Below, piece by piece: positions 52,612 through 62,251 of a stretch of 64,000 nucleotides of DNA; within the stretch, counting starts at the first letter, position 1; each line of letters opens with the position of its first letter. This DNA comes from Vreelandella stevensii S18214. GTDB lineage: Bacteria > Pseudomonadota > Gammaproteobacteria > Pseudomonadales > Halomonadaceae. Location of the stretch: assembly GCF_000275725.1 (NCBI RefSeq), contig NZ_AJTS01000035.1, positions 1-64,000 on the forward strand, in the 5' to 3' direction. The notes below the pieces were generated by a model. That model was not told where the DNA came from, searched no databases, and saw nothing but the letters and a program-made list of their open reading frames with translations. The translations under genes were made by a program, and so were the position numbers.

Positions 52612-53544
52612 ATGAGTGAACCGTTACACACCCGCCGGGCGCAGTATCAGGCCCGTGCCATCGCCGGGCTTTGGCGCCTGCTCTCCCGCTGGCCCGTCAC
52701 TCGGCTATGGCGCATTGCAGCCTTCATGGGGCCTCAGATCTACCGCTTCAGCAAGCGTGAGCGACGCGTGACCGAGCTGAACCTGGCGCGGGTTTTTCCA
52801 GACCAGTCCGCTCAGCAGCGCAAGGCGTTTGCGATTCAGAGCCTGCAGCACTCCACGGCCACCATGCTGGAGCTTGGCCACGCCTGGATGACGCCTCCCG
52901 AGAAGGTGGAAGCCAGCATTCTGGCCGTGCACGGGCGCGACAAGCTGGACAGCGCACGGGCCGAAGGGCGCGGCGTCATCGTACTGGCGCCCCACTTTGG
53001 CAACTGGGAAGTGCTCAACTTCTGGCTCTCCAGCCACTTTCCGTTTACGGCCATGTACGAACCGCCCAAAATCGCTGACCTGGAAGCCATTACGCGCCAC
53101 GGCCGGGAGCGCATGGGCGCACAGCTGGTGCCGACCAACCCACGTGGCGTCGCCGCCCTGCTGAAAGCCTTGAAGCGCAGCGAAGCCATCGGCATCCTGC
53201 CCGACCAGGAACCCGCCTGGGGCAGTGGCGTATTCGCGCCGTTCTACGGGCACGAGGCCTACACGGCCACCTTGCTACCCAAGCTGGTCGCTCGGACCCA
53301 GGCTCGCGTGGTCACGGGGGTGGCACGACGTATTCCCGGCAAGGGGTTCGAGATTCACTTTCTGGATGCCGACGAACGGGTCTACAGCGAGGACGACACG
53401 CTGTCAGCCACCGGCGTCAACGCCAGCGTGGAAGCTTCGATTGCCCTGGACCCACCCCAGTACCAATGGGAATACAAGCGCTACCGCAAGGTCGTGGAGG
53501 AGCAGCAAGGGCTCGCCAACGCCAACAATTTCCGCCTTTATTGA
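52612..53544 (+). CDS. Lipid A acyltransferase (LpxL/HtrB-like)
   Basis: A 310-residue inner-membrane acyltransferase that adds a secondary acyl chain to lipid A precursors. Catalytic motif HFGNWE (H-X4-E) lies at about residue 126, with VQHSTATMLELGHAW-like and GILPDQEPAWGSGVFAPFYG segments typical of the family. The start at 52612 follows the first membrane gene by 4 bp. It is between two DUF4870-like paralogues, all three in the same direction. Whether it is the housekeeping LpxL or a second, specialised enzyme cannot be told here. Confidence 0.88.
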   Translation: MSEPLHTRRAQYQARAIAGLWRLLSRWPVTRLWRIAAFMGPQIYRFSKRERRVTELNLARVFPDQSAQQRKAFAIQSLQHSTATMLELGHAWMTPPEKVEASILAVHGRDKLDSARAEGRGVIVLAPHFGNWEVLNFWLSSHFPFTAMYEPPKIADLEAITRHGRERMGAQLVPTNPRGVAALLKALKRSEAIGILPDQEPAWGSGVFAPFYGHEAYTATLLPKLVARTQARVVTGVARRIPGKGFEIHFLDADERVYSEDDTLSATGVNASVEASIALDPPQYQWEYKRYRKVVEEQQGLANANNFRLY

Positions 53545-53557
53545 ACACGAGAGTGGC

Positions 53558-53920
53558 ATGACCGAATCTTCTCCCCACCCGCCTAACCCGCCACAGGATA
53601 CGCGCCCGCCGCAGATCGTCTATGCGCTGTACCTGGCCGGGCTGGTCACCGCCAACATCACCCTGCTGATAGGTGTGATCGTGGCGTATGTGTACCGTCG
53701 CGAGGCAGCGCCCTGGCTGCAGGCCCACTACCGCTACCTGATTCGTACGTTCTGGATCGGCAGCCTCTATTTCCTGGTCACGTTCACCTTGACCCTGATG
53801 TTTCTCGGCGCGCTGCTGTGGCCGCTGCTGGCTCTTTGGCTGGGCGTGCGCTGCACGCTTGGCTGGCTGGCGGTACGCAAGGGCCTGCCCCCGGCAAGGC
53901 CTGGCAGCTGGCTGTGGTGA
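53558..53920 (+). CDS. DUF4870-like membrane protein, copy 2
   Basis: A 120-residue protein that aligns with the one at 52212-52607 (IVYALYLAGLVTANITLLIG and HYRYLIRTFWIGSLY, ending PGSWLW). A Pro-rich N-terminus (about 17 residues) replaces the acidic one. It starts 13 bp after the acyltransferase gene. Function unknown; the pair suggests a local duplication around the acyltransferase. Confidence 0.75.
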   Translation: MTESSPHPPNPPQDTRPPQIVYALYLAGLVTANITLLIGVIVAYVYRREAAPWLQAHYRYLIRTFWIGSLYFLVTFTLTLMFLGALLWPLLALWLGVRCTLGWLAVRKGLPPARPGSWLW

Positions 53921-53955
53921 AGAAGCATCTGGCTGTGTTGAAGAAGGCGGCCAGC

Positions 53956-55365
53956 TCAGTCGTCGCTGTGGCGCGCGTAAACATCGTCCAGCCGTTCGAT
54001 GTCATCTTCGCCCAGGTAGCTGCCGGACTGCACCTCGATCAGCTCCAGCGGAATCTTGCCCGGGTTCTCCAGGCGATGCAGCGCTCCTATCGGGATGTAG
54101 GTCGATTGGTTCTCGCTGACCAGAAAGGTGCGCTCCTCCACGGTGACCTTGGCAGTGCCGCTCACCACCACCCAGTGCTCGGCGCGATGATGATGGCGCT
54201 GCAACGACAGCCGTGCACCGGGGCGCACGGTAATGTGCTTAACCTGATAGCGCTGGCCGCTGTCCATGGCCTGAAAACTGCCCCAGGGGCGGTGCACCAG
54301 CGGTGACGAGCAGGGCTCACGCCGCCCTGCCTCGCTCAAGGCCGCCACCAGTTGCTTGACCCCCTGCGCATGATCGCGGCGAGCCACCAGCACGCTGTCC
54401 GACGTTTCCACTACTACCAGGTCTTCGACGCCCAGGGTCGCCACCAAGCGATGATTGGCCACCACCAGCGAGCGCTGGGTATCTCGCAATACGCCGTCAC
54501 CGGTCACCACGTTGCCAGACGCATCAGGGGTGTGCGTGGCCATCAGCGCATCGAAACTACCGATGTCGCTCCATCGCGCGTCCAGCGGCACGACGGCGGC
54601 CCTGGCACAGTGCTCCATCACCGCATAGTCGATGGACTCGCTGGGGCAGCGCTTGAAAGAGGCCTCGTGCAAGCGCAGGAAATCGAGATCGTGGTGCGCC
54701 TCGTCTACCGCTACCTGACAGGCCGCCAGCATGTCGGGCTGTAGCCGTGCCAGCTCGGCGAGATAGTCCGATGCCCGCAGCAGGAACATGCCGCTGTTCC
54801 ACAGCGTATTGCCTTCGGCCAGCAGGGCCTTGGCTTTCTCAAGAGGGGGCTTTTCGATGAAGGCATCCAGATGGTGGCCATCCCCCAACGCCGCGCCGCA
54901 GGCAATGTAACCGTAACCGGTTTCCGGATGAGTCGGCACGACGCCAAAGGTCACCAGATAACCTTGCTCAGCCAACGGCGTGGCCCGCCGCACACTGTCG
55001 GTGAACGCTGCCACATCGCCAATCACATGGTCGGCGGGCAGCACCAGCAAAAGTGGGTCGTCCCCCTTCTGGCGTGCCAACAGCGCGGCACAGGCGATGG
55101 CCGGGGCCGTATTGCGTCCTTCCGGCTCCAGCACTACCTGCCCCTGCTGGCCAGCTTCGCGAAGCTGCTCGGCCATCAAAAAGCGATGCGCGTGATGGCC
55201 CATCAACATGGCGGGCTGTGCGGTGATGTCCGCAAGCCGAGCCAGTGTCTGCTGTAACAGGCTCTGCTCGCCGGTCAGGCGCAAAAACTGCTTGGGCATC
55301 TGCTCGCGGGAAAGCGGCCACAGCCGTGTACCGCTGCCGCCGCTGAGAATGACGGGTTGAATCAT
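53956..55365 (-). CDS. manC: Mannose-1-phosphate guanylyltransferase/mannose-6-phosphate isomerase
   Basis: A 469-residue bifunctional enzyme of the ManC/AlgA/CpsB type producing GDP-mannose for polysaccharides. The N-terminal nucleotidyltransferase has ILSGGSGTRLWPLSREQMPK and FIEKPPLEKA; the C-terminal cupin isomerase has SLQRHHHRAEHWVVVSGTAK. It overlaps the sulfatase-like gene by four bases (ATGA). Convergent with the DUF4870-like gene, 35 bp apart. Confidence 0.95.
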   Translation of the reverse strand: MIQPVILSGGSGTRLWPLSREQMPKQFLRLTGEQSLLQQTLARLADITAQPAMLMGHHAHRFLMAEQLREAGQQGQVVLEPEGRNTAPAIACAALLARQKGDDPLLLVLPADHVIGDVAAFTDSVRRATPLAEQGYLVTFGVVPTHPETGYGYIACGAALGDGHHLDAFIEKPPLEKAKALLAEGNTLWNSGMFLLRASDYLAELARLQPDMLAACQVAVDEAHHDLDFLRLHEASFKRCPSESIDYAVMEHCARAAVVPLDARWSDIGSFDALMATHTPDASGNVVTGDGVLRDTQRSLVVANHRLVATLGVEDLVVVETSDSVLVARRDHAQGVKQLVAALSEAGRREPCSSPLVHRPWGSFQAMDSGQRYQVKHITVRPGARLSLQRHHHRAEHWVVVSGTAKVTVEERTFLVSENQSTYIPIGALHRLENPGKIPLELIEVQSGSYLGEDDIERLDDVYARHSDD

Positions 55366-56972
55366 GGTGTCGTCCTTGGTTGCGTACCCGGTAACGGTTC
55401 CACTGCGCCAAAATCTTCTTGCAGCCAGTGGCGTAACTGGCTCATGGGTGGGGCATCGAAGGTGGCTGACAGGTCGGGCAGCATACCGTTCACGAAGCCA
55501 CGCGTCATGAAAGGGGCCAACAGTTCAGGGTCGCCGCTGACGATATGCACCGGCACCGCCGCGCTGGCGTTTTCTCCGGTAATCAGGGGCGCCGCCTGGT
55601 GGTCACCCAGAGCAATCAGCAGGGTTTGCTCATCGGCCACCCGCTCTGCCCAGCGCCCGGTGACTTTCACAGCGTAGTCTACAGACCAGGCATAGTGGTC
55701 ACGAATACGCTCGATATCGCGCCAGATCACTTCGGGCGGGTCGGCCGCGTTCTCCCAAGGGGCGAAAATCGACCCATCCCCCACCATCGACCAGTTCTCC
55801 AGCACGGGCAGGATGGGCGTCCAGGGGGCATGGCTGGAGATCAGCGCGATTTGGGCAAACACCGGGGAGCCGCCCAGCAAGTGGCGCTGGGTATAGTCCA
55901 GCGTAAACTGGTCAGGCATGGTGACCCAGTTGAGCGGCGGCCCTGCGTAAGGCATGTCTCTGGCAGCGACGATCTGGTCGAAACCGTAGGCTTCGCCTTC
56001 GGGCCAGGCCAGGGTAATGGCTGGCATCACGGTCAGCGTGTGCTGGCCCGTGGCGCGAAAATCATCGATCAGCGTGGGGTGGTCGCTATCGAGCATCAGC
56101 CGATACCACAGCTGGTTGTCGATCCAACGGCCGCTGAGCGTGGTGGCATGGGCCAGCCACGACTGCCCGCCGCGAATCGGCGCATCCATCAACCCGGACA
56201 CCACCGATAGCCCGCGTTGCTCCAGGCGCGACTCGATCTCGGCCAGGGTGGCCAGAATCTGCCGGTTGTAGCGCGGGTCATCCAGCGCCGTGACGCCGTA
56301 GGACTCGATGAAGGTCAGCAGCACATCGCGCCCTTCCAGCCCAGGCAACGCCCGGGTGGCCATGGGTGAAGCCTGCAGCTGTTCGGTGAAGGCCAGCCGT
56401 GCCTGATGGGTCGAAACCACCTGCTGCCACTGAAAACGCGCCGTGTTCACCACCGGCAGCGTAGAATGGGGCACCCAGCGGTAGCGGTTTGCCTCCAGCA
56501 GCAGCAGGCCCGCAGCCACCACCAGAACCCCCAGAGCAAGCTTGCCCTGACCGCGCGCCAGCGAAAGCGGCACCCTGGGAAGCAGCAAGCGCAACAACCC
56601 CCATACACCCCCCAACAGCACCACCAATGCCAGTAGCATCAAGCAAATAGCCGCAAGTTGGCCTACATTACCTACAAGCAGGTGGTAAACGGAGCGCATC
56701 AGCGGCACGTCGAGATACAGGTTCAACGAACGGCCAAAAGCGCTGTGGGTGGCGGCATCTCCAAGATTGATGAGCGTGAACAAGGCCAGCGCACTGACCA
56801 CCAGTAGGCCAGCGGCACTTCGCCATGGCCGGGCAGGGAGCAACCACAGGGCGGGCACCAGCACCCAAGCCTCCCAGGCCAACAGCGCCCCCCCCCAGGT
56901 GCCAAAACGCCACCACAGCGGCATGACCAGTAATGTATTGACCACCAGGATAGCGAGCAGGAGACGAAACAT
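55362..56972 (-). CDS. Membrane sulfatase-fold transferase (phosphoglycerol/phosphoethanolamine transferase-like)
   Basis: A 536-residue protein with about five N-terminal transmembrane segments (residues 1-180) and a large periplasmic alkaline-phosphatase/sulfatase-like domain. Metal-site motifs are LLTFIESYGVTALDDPR and IALGDHQAAPL; SWLAHATTLSG may hold the nucleophile. LtaS, OpgB and EptA have this build. It is translationally coupled to manC and divergent from opgGH by 193 bp. OpgB substitutes osmoregulated glucans with phosphoglycerol, so this could do a similar job, but the sequence does not prove it. Confidence 0.75.
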   Translation of the reverse strand: MFRLLLAILVVNTLLVMPLWWRFGTWGGALLAWEAWVLVPALWLLPARPWRSAAGLLVVSALALFTLINLGDAATHSAFGRSLNLYLDVPLMRSVYHLLVGNVGQLAAICLMLLALVVLLGGVWGLLRLLLPRVPLSLARGQGKLALGVLVVAAGLLLLEANRYRWVPHSTLPVVNTARFQWQQVVSTHQARLAFTEQLQASPMATRALPGLEGRDVLLTFIESYGVTALDDPRYNRQILATLAEIESRLEQRGLSVVSGLMDAPIRGGQSWLAHATTLSGRWIDNQLWYRLMLDSDHPTLIDDFRATGQHTLTVMPAITLAWPEGEAYGFDQIVAARDMPYAGPPLNWVTMPDQFTLDYTQRHLLGGSPVFAQIALISSHAPWTPILPVLENWSMVGDGSIFAPWENAADPPEVIWRDIERIRDHYAWSVDYAVKVTGRWAERVADEQTLLIALGDHQAAPLITGENASAAVPVHIVSGDPELLAPFMTRGFVNGMLPDLSATFDAPPMSQLRHWLQEDFGAVEPLPGTQPRTTP

Positions 56973-57165
56973 TCACACCTCTTGGGCAATTGACAGGCCG
57001 TTGACAAGGCCATGGAACAAGCCAGACCTGCCCATTTTGGCTGGTCAGAACGCATTGCGGTGCCACAATCAATAAACAGGACTTGTTAAGCGTACAGCTT
57101 TTGTTTAATTATTTCATATCACATTGTGCTGTCGTCTTTGGGTTGACCACGAAAGGAACTCGATC

Positions 57166-58695
57166 ATGGGCCGTCGTACCGCTGCAAGCTGGATGATGTC
57201 GTTGAGCTGGTTGTGCTCTGCCTCAGCCATGGCCAGCCAGGAACAAGTACTTTTCGAGGCTATCATATCGCAGGCCCAGCAGCTGGCCGATGCGCCCTAT
57301 CAGGCACCCGAAGCCACCCTGCCGGAGGCGCTGCAATCACTGGACTACGACGGATATCGGCAGATTCGCTTCGATCCGGAGCGCGCCTACTGGAAAGACG
57401 AAAGCCCGTTCAGCCTACAGCTTTTTCATAGCGGCTTTCTGTTTCAAACGCCGGTTACCCTGAATGTGCTGGATGGTGAGACCTTGTCTCCCCTGGCCTT
57501 CAGCAAACAGGACTTCACCTACGACGGTGCGGCCAGTGAACTGCTGGAGCACGACCTGAGCGGCAGCGGTCATGCCGGTTTCAGGCTCCACTACCCTATC
57601 AACGACCCGGACTACGCGGACGAATTTGCAGTGTTTCTCGGCGCCAGCTACTTCAGGCTGGTAGGCCAGGGGCAAGCGTATGGGCTCTCCACACGGGGCC
57701 TAGCCATCGATACCGCCTCCGAGCGGGGGGAGGAGTTTCCGGAGTTTCGTGAATTCTGGCTGGTCAAGCCCGAGCAGGAGGACGAGAGCGTTACGCTCAT
57801 GGCGCTACTGGATAGCCCATCGCTGAGCGGCGCCTATCGCATCACGCTGACACCCGGTGAACAGACCGAAGCCGAAGTGGAAGCCGAGCTGTTTGCTCGC
57901 AGCGACGTGGCCAAGCTGGGGGTTGCCCCACTGACCAGCATGTTCACCTTTGGGGAGGCAACGGCTCAACGACCCGACGACTTTCGCCCTCAGGTACACG
58001 ACTCGGATGGGCTGCTGGCTCACACCGGCCAGGATGAGTGGATATGGCGCCCGCTGCAAAACCCCTCGGCCCTGCGTATCTCCGCGTTCATGGACCATGA
58101 TCCACAGGGGTTTGGCCTGATGCAGCGAGAGCGCCACTTCGATCGTTATCTGGATCTGGAAGCTCACTATCATCGTCGCCCCAGCCAATGGGTCGAACCG
58201 ATTGGCGACTGGGGGGAGGGGCATGTCGAGCTGGTCGAGATCCCCACGCCGGATGAAACCCACGACAACATCGTTGCCTACTGGGTAGCCGATGCGCCAC
58301 TGAAGGCGGGTGAATCACGCACGCTTCACTACCGCACCTATACGCTGAACACTCAGCCCGAGCAGCATACGCTGGGCCGCGTGATACGCACGCGCCAGGG
58401 CAGTGCCGCCGTTCCTGGAGAAGCCGATTCTGCGTCTGCCGACCAGCGTCAGCTGGTGGTCGACTTCATGGGCGGCCCCCTGGAAACGCTGGCCGAGGAT
58501 GTCGTACCAGAGCTGGACATCAGCGTACTGGACGGTGAAGCCCAGCTTCCCCAAGTGAAGCGGCTACCCGACCATGGCTGGCGGGCCACCTTCCGTTTGC
58601 CCTCCGATCGCCCCAGCGATATACGCCTGCGCCTGACCCACGACGGGGAGCCACTGACCGAGAGCTGGAACTACGTATGGTATCCCGATGCCTAG
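57166..58695 (+). CDS. opgG: Glucan biosynthesis protein OpgG (MdoG)
   Basis: A 509-residue periplasmic protein of the OpgG/OpgD family, needed for osmoregulated periplasmic glucan synthesis. Signal peptide (cleavage after about AMA, residue 23), then the beta-sandwich domain with YDGYRQIRFDPERAYWKDES, FPEFREFWLVKPE and the Ig-like C-terminal domain (from about 390). The start at 57166 follows AAAGGAAC. It overlaps opgH by 8 bp, which confirms the operon. Confidence 0.95.
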   Translation: MGRRTAASWMMSLSWLCSASAMASQEQVLFEAIISQAQQLADAPYQAPEATLPEALQSLDYDGYRQIRFDPERAYWKDESPFSLQLFHSGFLFQTPVTLNVLDGETLSPLAFSKQDFTYDGAASELLEHDLSGSGHAGFRLHYPINDPDYADEFAVFLGASYFRLVGQGQAYGLSTRGLAIDTASERGEEFPEFREFWLVKPEQEDESVTLMALLDSPSLSGAYRITLTPGEQTEAEVEAELFARSDVAKLGVAPLTSMFTFGEATAQRPDDFRPQVHDSDGLLAHTGQDEWIWRPLQNPSALRISAFMDHDPQGFGLMQRERHFDRYLDLEAHYHRRPSQWVEPIGDWGEGHVELVEIPTPDETHDNIVAYWVADAPLKAGESRTLHYRTYTLNTQPEQHTLGRVIRTRQGSAAVPGEADSASADQRQLVVDFMGGPLETLAEDVVPELDISVLDGEAQLPQVKRLPDHGWRATFRLPSDRPSDIRLRLTHDGEPLTESWNYVWYPDA

Positions 58696-60646
58696 TTCGA
58701 CGTCTCTTGGCCCCCTCATTCCCTGGCTGAATGCCCGCCGTACGCTGCTGGCCACGCTGGTCATCGGCACCAGCGTGGTCGGCTGCCTGGTCATGGCCAA
58801 CGTGGTCGCCAACCTGGCGCTCGGCTGGCGCATCGTCATGCTGGTGCTGTTTGGGCTGACCTTCAGCTGGATTGCGCTGGCCTTCTGGGGAGCGGTATGC
58901 GGCTTCATCTTGTGTAGCCTGCGGCTGGACCCTCTGACCTTGAAACGGCAGTCTCATGGGCCAGCCATCGATGAGCTATCCAGCAAAACGGCCTTGATCA
59001 TGCCGATTTATGCCGAACCCCCCATCCCCACCCTGGCCGGCCTCGAAGCCACCTGTCGCTCGCTGCTCCAGGAAATGAGCAGCAACCCTCGCTATGCAGC
59101 CACCCCGTTACAGGCGCATTTCGAGGTGTTCATCCTCAGCGACACGCAGCAGGCTGACCAGGCGGCCGAAGAGGCCGCCCATGTGGCCGCCCTGCAGCAG
59201 CGGCTGGCTGGCCAGGTAGCCGTGCACTATCGGCGGCGCCCCAACAATCTCGGCCGCAAGGCGGGCAATATTGCCGAGTTTTGCCGTCGCTGGGGGCGGC
59301 GCTACGACTACATGGTCGTGCTGGATGCCGACAGTCTGATGAGCGGCACCACCATGCTGCATCTGGTGCATCAGATGCAGCGCTACGCGGGCGTAGGACT
59401 GATCCAGACCGTCCCCTTGCCGGTAGGTCAGCGCACCCTGTTCGGGCGCTTCATTCAGTTTGCGTCGGCGCTGTACAGCCCCATGCTGGCGGCAGGTCAA
59501 AGTTTCTGGCTGGGCGACGCCGCCAACTACTGGGGGCACAACGCCATTATCCGCACCCGTGCCTTCATGGCCCATGCCGGGCTGCCGACGCTGCCTGGCA
59601 AGCCCCCGTTGGGCGGTGAATTATTGAGCCACGACTTTGTCGAGGCCGCTCTGCTCAAGCGGGGCGGCTGGCAAGTGCTGCTGGATACCTCGGCCACGGC
59701 CTCCGCCGCCTCGCCCCTGCCCGTGGCAGGCAATCACAGCCTCGAAGCGATGCCCAGCAACCTGCTGGATTTTGCCAAGCGTGATCGGCGCTGGCTGCAA
59801 GGCAACCTCCAGCACCTTCGGCTGCTGACCGGTGCCGGGTTTCACCCGATTAGCCGATTGCACTTTCTATTTGGCGCCTTCGCTTATCTCTCATCGCTGG
59901 TATGGCTTGGGCTCTTGCTGTGCACCAGCTTCATGGTGGGTTACCAGGCCATCGACAACGGCGCGCCTCCGCTCTTGCCGCACAGTCTCTCCCTTGGCCT
60001 GCTGGGCGTGACGCTAGGCATGCTGCTGGCGCCCAAGGTACTCGGCCTTGTGCTGGCGCTGTGGCAAGCCCCCCGCGCCTTCAATGGCCGCCTGGCTCTC
60101 ATCGCCAGCACGCTGCTGGAAATGCTCTTCGCCGCCCTGATCGCACCGTTGATGATGGCGTGGCATAGCCTGTTCATCATCAATGTGCTGATCGGGCGCG
60201 CCATCGATTGGCAAACCCAGCATCGGGGCGAGCGCTCGCTGAGCTGGCGGGAAAGCTGGCGGCACACTGGCTGGATGACGCTGTGCGGCAGCCTCTGGGC
60301 AGGCTCAATGATCCTTTTCTCACCCTCGGCCTTTGGCTGGCTGACACCTGCCTGGCTGGGCCTGGTCGCGGCAGCCCCGCTGGTGAAGTACTCCAGCAGC
60401 GGCACCTGGGGCGGGGTGGCTAGCCAACGGCTGGGGTTGCTGCATATCCCCGCCGCCTGCCCGACGCCGCCCCTGCTGCAGGACTTCGCCGACCTGTGCG
60501 CACGTCACTCCCAAAGTCTGATCGTCAGCGGCTCGACCACCCCCAACCAGCCGCCACGGGAGCAGTTCGGTGACATGCCCTGCCAACCGTTGAAGGTAGT
60601 GTCCTCGCGCCGAAACGCCGCTTCCCGTGCCAAGGAGCCTCATTAA
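58688..60646 (+). CDS. opgH: Glucans biosynthesis glucosyltransferase OpgH (MdoH)
   Basis: A 652-residue inner-membrane glucosyltransferase that polymerises UDP-glucose into the beta-1,2-glucan backbone. Two N-terminal helices, a GT2 catalytic domain (DSLMSGTTMLHLV with the D in VVLDADSLM, and DRRWLQGNLQHLRLL), then about six C-terminal helices. It is somewhat shorter than E. coli OpgH (847), lacking its long N-terminal cytoplasmic region. The start overlaps opgG and the stop abuts the next gene. Confidence 0.94.
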   Translation: MPSSTSLGPLIPWLNARRTLLATLVIGTSVVGCLVMANVVANLALGWRIVMLVLFGLTFSWIALAFWGAVCGFILCSLRLDPLTLKRQSHGPAIDELSSKTALIMPIYAEPPIPTLAGLEATCRSLLQEMSSNPRYAATPLQAHFEVFILSDTQQADQAAEEAAHVAALQQRLAGQVAVHYRRRPNNLGRKAGNIAEFCRRWGRRYDYMVVLDADSLMSGTTMLHLVHQMQRYAGVGLIQTVPLPVGQRTLFGRFIQFASALYSPMLAAGQSFWLGDAANYWGHNAIIRTRAFMAHAGLPTLPGKPPLGGELLSHDFVEAALLKRGGWQVLLDTSATASAASPLPVAGNHSLEAMPSNLLDFAKRDRRWLQGNLQHLRLLTGAGFHPISRLHFLFGAFAYLSSLVWLGLLLCTSFMVGYQAIDNGAPPLLPHSLSLGLLGVTLGMLLAPKVLGLVLALWQAPRAFNGRLALIASTLLEMLFAALIAPLMMAWHSLFIINVLIGRAIDWQTQHRGERSLSWRESWRHTGWMTLCGSLWAGSMILFSPSAFGWLTPAWLGLVAAAPLVKYSSSGTWGGVASQRLGLLHIPAACPTPPLLQDFADLCARHSQSLIVSGSTTPNQPPREQFGDMPCQPLKVVSSRRNAASRAKEPH

Positions 60647-61426
60647 ATGCCTTCATTGACCCTGGCACCGCTGCGCCGCGCAGGCGGCATGGCCCGTTCG
60701 CTGTTCATCTACTGGCGGCCGGGGCGGCAGCGCAGCCTGCAACGCCTCTATCGCCCCTTCATCGCGCCTGGCGACACTGCCTTCGATGTGGGTGCACATC
60801 TGGGAGATCGCAGCGCAGCATTTCAAGCTCTGGGGGCCAGGGTCATTGCTCTGGAGCCCCAGCCAGCGTTAGCCAAGTGGTTTCAGCGCTTGCTGAAACG
60901 CCCTGACATCACCCTGCTGCCGCTGGCCGTGGGGCCTCGGCTCGGCGTCGCCGAGATCGCCATCAGCGAAGGCAACCCCACCCTGTCCACGCTGGCCAAC
61001 GACTGGCGCCATCAGGTAGGCGAGCGCAACCCCGGCTTTCATCACGTGCGCTGGGAGCAGACTCTGCAGGTCGACATGACCACCCTGGACGCACTGATCG
61101 AACGTTATGGCACCCCGCGCTTTATCAAGATCGACGTGGAAGGCTTCGAGGCCGAGGTACTGCAGGGGCTCCATCACCCCGTTGCGGCCCTCTCCGTGGA
61201 GTTCGTGGCGGGCATGCTGGAGGTCAGCCATGCCTGTTTGGAAGAGATACAGCGGCTGGGGGAGTATCGTTTCAACGCCATTGCAGGCGAGCGCCGCCGA
61301 TTCCTCTTCGAGCAGTGGCTAACCCCAGAGGCCATGCAACAATGGCTCGCCCAGGGAGCGGGACAGTTGGCATCGGGGGATATCTACGCCTGCCGCCACG
61401 ACCATCCGATACTGACCGACGCCTAG
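60647..61426 (+). CDS. FkbM-family methyltransferase
   Basis: A 259-residue SAM-dependent methyltransferase. The SAM-binding motif is FDVGAHLGDRSAAFQALGARVIALEP; the second FkbM motif is FIKIDVEGFEAEVLQGL. FkbM enzymes O-methylate sugars or polyketides. The start directly follows the opgH stop, so it is in the opgGH transcript; this points to methylation of a glucan or another envelope sugar, an inference. No signal peptide, so it would act on a cytoplasmic precursor. Confidence 0.87.
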   Translation: MPSLTLAPLRRAGGMARSLFIYWRPGRQRSLQRLYRPFIAPGDTAFDVGAHLGDRSAAFQALGARVIALEPQPALAKWFQRLLKRPDITLLPLAVGPRLGVAEIAISEGNPTLSTLANDWRHQVGERNPGFHHVRWEQTLQVDMTTLDALIERYGTPRFIKIDVEGFEAEVLQGLHHPVAALSVEFVAGMLEVSHACLEEIQRLGEYRFNAIAGERRRFLFEQWLTPEAMQQWLAQGAGQLASGDIYACRHDHPILTDA

Positions 61427-61462
61427 CACTCAGCCGTACCGATCACCCTTGAAGAGACTGTT

Positions 61463-62233
61463 ATGGTTCATGAATGGCAACATCTGACCGCGCCCAAACT
61501 TCAGGCCCTGGCCCAGCGCCAGCCCATCGCCCTCATCACGCTGGGTGCCATCGAGCAGCACGGCACCCACCTGCCCCTGGGCACCGACCTGATAATCGGC
61601 GAGGGCCTGCAGGCGGCCATGCTGGCGCAGCTCCCCGACGACATCGAGGTGCTTTGCCTGCCCCCCATGGCCATCGGAGCCAGCGATGAGCACGCCAGCT
61701 TTTCAGGCACCCTGAGCCTGCCCGCCAGGCTGGCCATCGAGGCGTTGGAAGCCTACGGCGACAGCGTTGCCCGGGCGGGCATCCACAAGCTGATGATGAT
61801 CAACAGCCATGGCGGCAACAAGGCCGTGATGGACCTGGCGGCCCTGACTCTGCGCCAACGCCACGCCATGCGCGTGGTCAAGGCGACCTATACTCGGCTG
61901 CCGCCGCTGGAAGGTGCCCTGGCCGCCGATGAGCTGCGCCATGGGCTGCACGGAGGGCTGCTGGAGACCTCGATGATGCTGCACCTGGCCCCCCAATGGG
62001 TAGACACCGAAGGATATACGCCCACGCCCCCCGCCACGCCTCCCGAAGGTGGCCTGCTGGGCGCCGAAGGCAGCGCGGCCTATGCCTGGTTGGCAGAAGA
62101 CCTGAGCCCCCATGGAGTGGCGGGCGATGCCCGTGGCGCCAGCGCCGACCTGGGCGAACGATTGGTGCGCCACTATGCGGGCCTGCTGGCCCGCGTGGTG
62201 GAAGAAACCGCTCGACTGCCCGCCCTGAACTGA
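61463..62233 (+). CDS. Creatininase-family amidohydrolase
   Basis: A 256-residue metal-dependent amidohydrolase. The metal-binding motifs are LGAIEQHGTHLPLGTDLIIG, INSHGGNKAVMDLAA and LHGGLLETSMMLHL. Relatives include creatininase, ArfB (riboflavin/F420-related) and MftE (mycofactocin). It lies 36 bp after the FkbM gene and 103 bp before the convergent RibA-like gene; the latter makes an ArfB-like role thinkable but it cannot be decided. Confidence 0.88.
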   Translation: MVHEWQHLTAPKLQALAQRQPIALITLGAIEQHGTHLPLGTDLIIGEGLQAAMLAQLPDDIEVLCLPPMAIGASDEHASFSGTLSLPARLAIEALEAYGDSVARAGIHKLMMINSHGGNKAVMDLAALTLRQRHAMRVVKATYTRLPPLEGALAADELRHGLHGGLLETSMMLHLAPQWVDTEGYTPTPPATPPEGGLLGAEGSAAYAWLAEDLSPHGVAGDARGASADLGERLVRHYAGLLARVVEETARLPALN

Positions 62234-62251
62234 CTCTCTTGACCATATAAT

